A DNA stretch of 11,397 nt from Pirellulaceae bacterium (lineage in GTDB: Bacteria; Planctomycetota; Planctomycetia; Pirellulales; Pirellulaceae), in NCBI GenBank assembly GCA_020846515.1, contig JADLDX010000886.1, forward strand, positions 1 to 11,397, given 5' to 3'. A model generated the notes under the pieces. The model did not search any database. It was given only the letters and a program-made list of their open reading frames with translations, and was not told the origin of the DNA. The position numbers and the translations under genes are program-made. Below, piece by piece: positions 5,936-11,397 of this stretch (its first letter is position 1; every line of letters begins with the position of its first letter).

Positions 5936-6439
5936 GCATCTACCTGTCTTGGGGGCTGTCCCGGCCAGGCCGACAAACTGCACGCCAGCCAATGCTGAGC
6001 ACAGTCGTCTGGTGACCGCCTTTAGGATTGCTAACCGCTACCCGGGTTGAAAGGCAAGTGCAGCTAGGTCGCTGCAGAAAACGAAATCTGCGTCAATCGC
6101 AGTCATGGCGCTTCATGCTTTGCCAACTCAAGCTCCGGGCTTAGCGTACTTTTTCGACTCGACTGCATACCGAAGTGCACTCAAACTTTGCCAATTAGCG
6201 AAACTTTTCCCATGAGGCAGGCTGGGCAATTTGAGAAATTTTGAATCGATCTTGGGTCATTTCTCCTAGAATGTTGAGCACGCGGCTGAAAGGGGCACGC
6301 GACAAAAAGTGCGGATTCCTCAGGGATAACGTGCATAAATTCTACTAGCCAGTGGATCGCGGGTGAGATATTTGCGTTAAGGGGGACCCAATCTGTGCAG
6401 GAATGCTGTTCAGCGGGCTGGCGAGCATTGGAGAGACGC
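5936..6439. other. Gene-poor stretch with small hairpins, no convincing gene
   Basis: About 500 bases with no ORF that looks like protein. Visible structure includes TGCAGC-TAGGTC-GCTGCA (6059-6076, perfect 6-base-pair stem) and CTGCG-TCAAT-CGCAG (6088-6102, 5-base-pair stem), placed close together. Base composition is more AT-rich than the flanking genes from about 6180 to 6270. A TAGAAT at 6267-6272 could be a -10 box, but its nearest -35-like TTGAAT (6241-6246) is 20 bases away. The region could hold a long leader, a regulatory site array or a small RNA. Nothing matches an RNA family that I recognise. Confidence 0.4.
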
Positions 6440-6469
6440 TTGACAATACAGGCCTGCGTACCTTAGATT
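6440..6469 (+). promoter_or_regulatory. Sigma70-type promoter for the Tex-like gene
   Basis: A perfect -35 TTGACA (6440-6445) is followed after 18 bases by TAGATT (6464-6469), four of six matches to TATAAT. Transcription would begin near 6476, leaving about 100 bases of leader before the ATG at 6575. The TTG at 6482 would then be almost leaderless. It is the best promoter match I can find in the window. Confidence 0.5.
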
Positions 6470-6574
6470 CGCGCGTTTAAATTGCACGAAATTTCCGCTT
6501 CTGCCCATTTTCGTCATTACTCTCAGCAACCGCATGCCTGGATTGTTGAGGATGACCGGACTATCTGCCGCTTT

Positions 6575-9500
6575 ATGATTGACCTTCGCAATATTGCTCA
6601 GCAATTGCGTTTGCCAGCGGACCAGTTGCGTTTGGCAACTGATCTACTCGAGCAAGGTTACCAACCCGCATTCATCGCTCGATACCGCGCGGACGAGACT
6701 GGGCACCTGCCTAGTGGCGTCTTGTGGGCTCTCAAGTTCGCCATAGAACGCGAACATCAATTGAGCCAAGCGCGTCAGGAAGCGCTCGCCCACTTGGGCG
6801 ATGGCGTCGAGCTGGACGAGGAAGGTCGTGAACGCGTTGAACGCGGACAATCCACGGTGGCCATCGATGTCGCGCTGCGCTGTTTTCGCTCGCGGCGAGC
6901 TGCGAGGCAAAGCGGTGAGCGTTCCGGTCAAGCCTCCCAATTGCTGGAGAAGATGATCGCAGCCTCCGGTCCCGTGGCTGACCTGCCGACGTGGACCGCC
7001 GAACAGATGGGTATCGAGGTCGCGCAAAGCGAAGGACTAATCCAACAAGCTTCGCGATTGGTCGCGACGTTGCTCTCTGGCGATACGCGTTTGATGGAAC
7101 GCATGCGTCAAACGATTCAAAAGCGGGCCACCGTCAAGGTGGAAGCTCAAGCCGAACCTACGGCCAAAAGCGTTCGCGCGGACAAAGAAGGCGGCGCTGG
7201 GCAATCTGCGCCTGGACAAACGGCAACAGATCCCAACAGTCCCCAAAGCGCCAGCGATGCATCGTCAGGTGACGATCATGATGCTAGCGATGCAGATGCG
7301 TGGGCACATGCCGATGATGACCTGGTGGGTGACCATGCTGAACATCACGATGAAGTAGCAACCGACGAAACCCACGAACCAGTGGCCGCAAGCGAAACAG
7401 TGGCTGCGGGCGATACGGTAGCGACTGGCGAAACAGCGGCTACGGGCGAGGCGGTGGCCACGGAAAGTGCCGGCGCTGAGACTGCCAGCTCAGAGAGCCC
7501 AGCCGTCGGCGATACCGTGGCTGCAGCGGGCGAACCAGCTAGCGAAACATCCACTGGCGAGCCGCCGATTTCATTAACCTTTGAAAGCAGTGGCAAGAAG
7601 AGTCGTGAAGGCAAACTGGCCGGTGGTAAGCGTAAAGGTGGTGAGAAGGCGAGTGCCGCCGCGAAGGCCGCTGCCAAGTTAACACCGCGCCAACGACGCA
7701 GGCGTTGGTTGGGCAGCGTTCTGCAACCGCTCAAGTCGCTCAAGCGTCCCATCAATCGCTTGACGGCTTATCAGATGCTGATGATCGGTCGAGGTCAACG
7801 CAGTCAACTGATCAAAGTCGATCTTGACTACGACCGCCGTCAATTGATCAATATGGCTCGCGATGTCTTTGTGCCTGATGCGCATCCACTTGCCAAATGG
7901 TTTGTGGAAGCGTGTGAACAAGCCCTCAGCGGTGGCTTGTTTGCCAAGGCGGAAACAGATGCTTTGGCCGAAGAAGACGAACTGGCCCAGCAGACGCTAC
8001 TGGAAGCGGCCACTGATCAATTGCGAGCAGCCCTGCTGCAACGACCAGTAAAAGGTCATCGCATTCTGGTCGTGGATACCGTTGGCCCCAATTCGGCTTG
8101 TATCGCCATCATCGATGCGCGTGGCAAATGCTTGTCGACACAGGAAGTCGTCTGCAGTTCGCTGCCGTCGGTGGTCAGCCAAAACGTCATCATGTTAGGA
8201 GAGTTGGTTCACAAGCATAAAGTGACTTTGGTCGCTATTTCCAACGGACCGGCAAGACGTTTCCTGATTCATACCGTCGCCGAATTGATGAAGCAGAGCG
8301 CCAGCAGCAACTTGCGCTGGACCATGGTCGATCGCGGCGGCGCGGAAGCGTATGCTACCAGCCGTCATGCCAGTGTGGAGTTGCCACAGCTGAATCGTCG
8401 CTTCCGCGCGGCGGTGTGGTTGGGACGTCGTTTACAGGATCCACTTGGCGAATTGCTTAAACTCGACACAACTCGATTGCGTTTGGGCAGCTATCAACGC
8501 GAATTGCCGCAAGAGCCGCTCAAGCGATTGGTTTCTGCCACGCTGTCGGATTGCTTGTGTGTCAAAGGCGTCGATGCCCGTTATGCATCCGAACAACAGT
8601 TCAGCTACGTACCCGGCGTGACCTCAGAGATCGCCACTCGTTTAGGTGAGATGGCCAGCAAACGTGAATTCACCTCCCGTGAAGCGTTGCTAGCCGCGAT
8701 CGCCGATTGGCCGGAGACCGGCAAGCGTCAAGCGCTTGGATTTTTGCGGATCTATCAAAGCCCGCAAACGCTCGACGGCACTCTGATCCATCCCGATGAT
8801 TATCATTTGGCACAGCGCTTAATCGAAAACACGGAACTGACGCAACCACCATCTGCCCCAGAGGGTTGGCTGCCACCGAAGATTAAAGTGCCCAAGCCAC
8901 CTCGAGGCAGTCAAAACCCAGGGTCTGCGGCGGCGGCATTTGGTGAAGGCCTGAACGAATCCAGTTCCAGCGCGGATGCTGATGCTCCGGCAGCCAGCGC
9001 CGATACGGCTGATAGTACAGCCCCAGCGGATTCGACCAGTGAAGCGACGCCTGCTGTCGACGCATCAGCCCTGGCTGGTTCAGAGGTCTCGTCGGATGCC
9101 GCGACGTTGACGCAAGCCAGTGACCAAACCAGTGACCAGGCCGGCAGTGATTCGCCAACGACGGACACACCGGTGGAAGCCAGCGACGAAACCGGAGCTG
9201 GCGAAGCGTCAGTGCAAGTTCAAGAAGAGTCACATGCTGTAGCCATCGCACCGGAGTACTCCGAAGATGTGGTGGTTGAACAGGCTGCCGAGCCGACGTT
9301 TGATGCGGAAAAGCTTGCCCGCGGTTGGCAAGTTGGCCGAGCCAAGCTGGCATGGTTGGCCAACTGCCTGGCCAACCCGTTTGGTGATACGCGGGACAAG
9401 CGTCCTCCGGTCCCGATGCTGACCAGCGTGCCGACATTGGCTGATTTGCAGCCTGGCATGAGCGTGTACGCCATTGTTGTGGGCGTAGCTGAATTCGGTG

Positions 9501-10279
9501 CCTTCGTCGAACTGGGACCGGATTGCGGCGGTTTGATTCACATCAGTCGCCTATCATCGAGCTATGTCGAGGATCCTCATCAAGCCGTGCAGATTGGCGA
9601 CTTGGTGCAAGCCTGGGTCGTGTCGGTCGATGCAGATAAAAAACGCGTAGCCCTCACGGCCCTTTCACCCGAACAACAACGTCGCCAGGCCGAAGCCCAG
9701 CGCGAGCAAGAATCGGCTCGTCGCCAGGAAAGCCGCCCACAACGTGGTGGTGGTCACGGCGGAGGTCAGGGTGGAGGTCACGGCGGACAACATAGTGCCC
9801 AGGGCCATGGCGGTCAGGGACATGCCCAGGCCGGACAAGGTCAAGGCCAGTCGGGCTCACGCGGTGGCGGTGGCGGCGGTCAGGATCGCGGTGGCGGTCG
9901 CCCAGGCGGTGGTGGACGTCCGCAGGGTGGCGGTGCGGGTGCAGGCGGCGGTCGACGCACTGATCGTGGTGGCGCACCGGCCGGTGGCCGCTCGCGAAGT
10001 GGTGGTGGCGGCGGTGGTGGTGGACGACGCGATGGCGGTGAGAGCCGGCCAGTGATCGTCAAGAGCAAGAAACCAGCCGCGCCGATCACGGAAGCCATGA
10101 AAAAAGGGCAAGAGCCGCTGCGTTCATTCTCCGATCTACTGCAGTTTTACGAAGTCAAACGCACCGACGTGCCGGGCTCACCTGCCCCGCCTGAATCGGC
10201 GTCGACGACTCCAACCAATCCGACGGCGACTCCCACGGAAGTTAATGCTCCTTCCAATGAATCTCCATCCACCGAGTAA
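6575..10279 (+). CDS. Divergent, expanded Tex-like S1 RNA-binding protein
   Basis: 1,234 residues, against about 770 for typical Tex/Spt6-like transcription accessory proteins. It shares their order of parts. The N-terminal Tex domain (1-185) has 'LEQGYQPAFIARYRADETG' (25-43). A first insertion (about 187-370) is acidic, then Lys/Arg-rich. Then come the core 'INRLTAYQMLMIGRG' (393-407) and a YqgF/RNase H-like domain (about 495-600). 'RRLQDPLGELLKLD' (618-631) leads into helix-hairpin-helix repeats (about 640-735). A second low-complexity insertion (about 775-905) precedes an S1 domain (about 958-1030, with 'FGAFVELGPDCGGLIHIS'). The tail is Gly/Arg-rich (1054-1157) and ends 'LRSFSDLLQFYE' (1182-1193). 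The family binds nucleic acid and affects transcription and RNA handling in the cytoplasm. YqgF motifs are altered: 'VVDTVGPNSA' replaces the D-P-G-x-R-T-G loop. The ATG at 6575 is chosen because homology starts there; TTG at 6482 would add 31 unrelated residues. The family is firm; activity is uncertain. Confidence 0.88.
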   Translation: MIDLRNIAQQLRLPADQLRLATDLLEQGYQPAFIARYRADETGHLPSGVLWALKFAIEREHQLSQARQEALAHLGDGVELDEEGRERVERGQSTVAIDVALRCFRSRRAARQSGERSGQASQLLEKMIAASGPVADLPTWTAEQMGIEVAQSEGLIQQASRLVATLLSGDTRLMERMRQTIQKRATVKVEAQAEPTAKSVRADKEGGAGQSAPGQTATDPNSPQSASDASSGDDHDASDADAWAHADDDLVGDHAEHHDEVATDETHEPVAASETVAAGDTVATGETAATGEAVATESAGAETASSESPAVGDTVAAAGEPASETSTGEPPISLTFESSGKKSREGKLAGGKRKGGEKASAAAKAAAKLTPRQRRRRWLGSVLQPLKSLKRPINRLTAYQMLMIGRGQRSQLIKVDLDYDRRQLINMARDVFVPDAHPLAKWFVEACEQALSGGLFAKAETDALAEEDELAQQTLLEAATDQLRAALLQRPVKGHRILVVDTVGPNSACIAIIDARGKCLSTQEVVCSSLPSVVSQNVIMLGELVHKHKVTLVAISNGPARRFLIHTVAELMKQSASSNLRWTMVDRGGAEAYATSRHASVELPQLNRRFRAAVWLGRRLQDPLGELLKLDTTRLRLGSYQRELPQEPLKRLVSATLSDCLCVKGVDARYASEQQFSYVPGVTSEIATRLGEMASKREFTSREALLAAIADWPETGKRQALGFLRIYQSPQTLDGTLIHPDDYHLAQRLIENTELTQPPSAPEGWLPPKIKVPKPPRGSQNPGSAAAAFGEGLNESSSSADADAPAASADTADSTAPADSTSEATPAVDASALAGSEVSSDAATLTQASDQTSDQAGSDSPTTDTPVEASDETGAGEASVQVQEESHAVAIAPEYSEDVVVEQAAEPTFDAEKLARGWQVGRAKLAWLANCLANPFGDTRDKRPPVPMLTSVPTLADLQPGMSVYAIVVGVAEFGAFVELGPDCGGLIHISRLSSSYVEDPHQAVQIGDLVQAWVVSVDADKKRVALTALSPEQQRRQAEAQREQESARRQESRPQRGGGHGGGQGGGHGGQHSAQGHGGQGHAQAGQGQGQSGSRGGGGGGQDRGGGRPGGGGRPQGGGAGAGGGRRTDRGGAPAGGRSRSGGGGGGGGRRDGGESRPVIVKSKKPAAPITEAMKKGQEPLRSFSDLLQFYEVKRTDVPGSPAPPESASTTPTNPTATPTEVNAPSNESPSTE
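7133..7678 (+). other. First low-complexity insertion in the Tex-like protein
   Basis: It encodes about residues 187-368: a long Asp/Glu/Ala/Ser/Thr-rich stretch, with a His/Asp cluster at 233-260, then a Lys/Gly/Ala-rich basic stretch at 340-368. It splits the Tex core between the N-terminal helical region and the segment at 393-407. It contains four 6-residue units (SETVAA, GDTVAT, GETAAT, GEAVAT; DNA 7391-7462, 18-base period). It is likely disordered. The exact edges are estimated from where Tex similarity fades and resumes. Confidence 0.65.
7391..7462 (+). repeat. Four 18-bp coding repeats in the first insertion
   Basis: The units begin at 7391, 7409, 7427 and 7445 and encode the pattern [SG][ED]xxA[AT] four times (residues 273-296). 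DNA similarity between units is high, including shared GGCGA and ACGG stretches, which suggests expansion by replication slippage. Confidence 0.65.
9728..10045 (+). other. RGG/glycine-rich tail of the Tex-like protein
   Basis: Codes for residues 1052-1157, made mostly of Gly with Arg, Gln and His. His/Gln-Gly units dominate first (about 1060-1092). Arg-Gly-Gly style units follow (about 1096-1152), including runs of six and eight Gly. At DNA level it is a GGN-rich tract prone to slippage. Such tails bind RNA and promote condensate formation in other proteins; that is established for RGG proteins in general, and its relevance here is inference. Confidence 0.7.
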
Positions 10280-10285
10280 CCGCCC

Positions 10286-11397
10286 TTGCCCGCTCGCAAC
10301 GCCCAGATCCTGATCCTGGCCACGCTAGTCTGCTTGCTCTGCTTCGTGCAGGCCAAGCGGCCAAAATATGCCGGGCGCATCGGTGCTGCGATTGAAACGA
10401 TCGAGCAAAACTACGTCGACCCTGTCAAGGGCGACGATCTGTATCAAGCGGCCATGAAAGGCCTGCTGAAACTGGACCCGTACTCCGAATTCATTCCGGC
10501 CACGGAATACACGGAGTTCCAAGCCACCATCGAACAGCAGTTTGGTGGCGTGGGTATTCTTATCGAAGGACCACCCACCAGCCGTCGACTGACCGTCGTG
10601 GCCCCCTTGGCCAACACGCCGGCCTACGAAGCCGGTATCCAGCCCGGCGACGAAATTGTGCGCATCAATGGTCAGTCCACCGACGGCATGACTTCCGACG
10701 ATGCGCGAGATAAGATGCGTGGCATCGTAGGCACCACGGTCAACGTGGCGATTCAGCGCGCCAACCAGGCGAAAGAAATCGAGCTGACGCTCACACGTGC
10801 CGACATCAAGGTCGACTCTGTGGTAGGTGATCATCTTCGACCGGATTCCAAGTGGAACTACTTCTTACGCGAGCAGCCGGAAATAGCCTATATCCGCGTG
10901 TCCCTGTTTGGTGAGCGGACCGCTGACGAATTTCGCGAGGCCTTGCTGCAGATCAAGCCTGCGGCTAAATCCCTGATCATCGATTTGCGGTTCAATCCCG
11001 GCGGAGTGCTGAGCGCGGCCGTTGATATGTGCGATATGCTGCTGAGCAAAGGACGCATTGTTTCTACCAAGGGTCGTCGACTTGGTTTTGATACGCAAGC
11101 AGAAGCCGATGCGGACCTGGTCTTGCCACTGGATATTCCAATCATCATCTTGCAGAACGATCAGTCGGCCAGTGCCAGTGAGATCATGGCTGCCTGCTTG
11201 CAAGATAATGGCCGAGCATTAATTGCGGGCCAACGCAGCTTTGGAAAAGGGACTGTCCAACAAGTCTTTGAAATCGATCATGCCAGCACGGCTATCAAAT
11301 TCACCACCGCGCGATACTTTCGACCCAGTGGTGCCAACATTCATCGCACTCCCGAGATGCAGCCTCAGGACGTTTGGGGCGTATCGCCCGACGAGAA
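10286..11397 (+). CDS. S41-family carboxy-terminal processing protease (CtpA-type), 3' end outside window
   Basis: 370 residues are visible. The protein is a periplasmic serine endoprotease that trims or degrades protein C-termini. A single hydrophobic segment (8-23) follows a short basic start and serves as signal peptide or anchor. A PDZ domain spans about 85-172: 'FGGVGILIEG' (86-95) and 'GIQPGDEIVRINGQS' (117-131). The protease core has 'IAYIRVSLFGE' (200-210), 'DLRFNPGG' (233-240), the nucleophile Ser296 in 'QSASASEIMA' (293-302), Lys321 in 'FGKGTVQQ' (319-326), and Gln325. The Ser-Lys spacing of 25 matches the E. coli Prc dyad. The start is taken as TTG at 10286, since the Tex-like stop (10277-10279) is in the same frame and the hydrophobic segment begins seven codons later. 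There is no Shine-Dalgarno site, so translation probably couples to the upstream gene. It ends 'WGVSPDE' at the edge; the rest is missing. Confidence 0.9.
   Translation, partial: MPARNAQILILATLVCLLCFVQAKRPKYAGRIGAAIETIEQNYVDPVKGDDLYQAAMKGLLKLDPYSEFIPATEYTEFQATIEQQFGGVGILIEGPPTSRRLTVVAPLANTPAYEAGIQPGDEIVRINGQSTDGMTSDDARDKMRGIVGTTVNVAIQRANQAKEIELTLTRADIKVDSVVGDHLRPDSKWNYFLREQPEIAYIRVSLFGERTADEFREALLQIKPAAKSLIIDLRFNPGGVLSAAVDMCDMLLSKGRIVSTKGRRLGFDTQAEADADLVLPLDIPIIILQNDQSASASEIMAACLQDNGRALIAGQRSFGKGTVQQVFEIDHASTAIKFTTARYFRPSGANIHRTPEMQPQDVWGVSPDE

Noticed and set aside
6482..6574. A 31-residue N-terminal extension of the Tex-like protein from a TTG at 6482.
   Set aside because: It lies only a few bases after the predicted transcription start, shows no Tex similarity, and the ATG at 6575 matches the family start.
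7345..7755. A 136-codon reverse-strand frame with Ala/Val/Ser/Thr repeats opposite the first Tex insertion.
   Set aside because: Its repeats mirror the low-complexity coding strand; long antisense frames are expected there. The sense frame joins recognisable Tex domains on both sides.
8883..9437. A 184-codon reverse-strand frame opposite the second Tex linker.
   Set aside because: Trp/Pro/His-rich composition typical of an antisense shadow, with no motif.
9654..10111. Several reverse and alternative frames over the RGG tail (His/Arg/Asp-rich, Pro-rich or Thr/Ala-rich).
   Set aside because: Products of the GGN-rich tract read in other frames, not genes.
6575..10279. A decayed pseudogene, given altered motifs and large insertions.
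   Set aside because: The frame is open for 1,234 codons, conserved parts are intact on both sides of each insertion, and a good promoter precedes it.
1..11397. A defence island, mobile element or novel biosynthetic cluster.
   Set aside because: Genes are mostly housekeeping or typical planctomycete families, with no integrase, transposase, nuclease-effector pair or synthase seen on either strand.

Overview
The window looks like chromosome from a planctomycete, most likely a Pirellula/Rhodopirellula-type organism. This is inferred from gene content and style, not from a marker gene. The signs are a Tat-exported PQQ-type beta-propeller protein with the 'WPWWRGP' opening, a Tat-exported Gfo/Idh/MocA oxidoreductase with a 'NDDEAN...MREP' tail, long low-complexity insertions in a housekeeping protein, few clear Shine-Dalgarno sites, and short GC-rich hairpin repeats between genes. 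I see no tRNA, rRNA, CRISPR array, transposase, phage gene or recognisable defence system.

Layout, left to right: (1) the C-terminal half of a PLP-dependent threonine aldolase, cut by the left edge (+, to 547). (2) A 122-bp convergent junction with nested inverted repeats and three copies of a ~29-bp hairpin unit. (3) A small multi-pass membrane protein of unknown function (-, 670-1326). (4) A 277-bp gap with three stacked inverted repeats leading into a DPM1-like family 2 glycosyltransferase (+, 1604-2458). (5) A convergent junction with two copies of a second repeat; the second copy supplies the last codons and stop of the next gene. (6) A secreted PQQ-like beta-propeller protein (-, 2596-3951), divergent from a Tat-secreted Gfo/Idh/MocA oxidoreductase (+, 4139-5533); three 16-bp tandem repeats lie just upstream of the propeller gene. 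(7) A small hypothetical protein with a pentapeptide repeat (-, 5555-5935). (8) About 0.5 kb without a convincing gene, ending in a sigma70-like promoter. (9) A very large, divergent Tex-like protein (+, 6575-10279). (10) Six bases after its stop and in the same frame, an S41 carboxy-terminal processing protease (+, 10286 to the right edge, incomplete).

The genes do not form one pathway. The divergent Tat pair (propeller plus oxidoreductase) may act on sugars in the periplasm. The Tex-like and protease genes are probably co-transcribed. The most unusual object is the Tex-like protein. It keeps the overall Tex architecture (N-terminal domain, YqgF/RNase H-like fold, helix-hairpin-helix, S1), but its YqgF motifs have drifted, it carries two long low-complexity insertions, and it ends in an RGG/Gly-rich tail followed by a short motif that may be conserved. 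The second interesting layer is the non-coding repeats: all three convergent gene ends in the window carry hairpin-forming sequence, two of them as multi-copy repeats.
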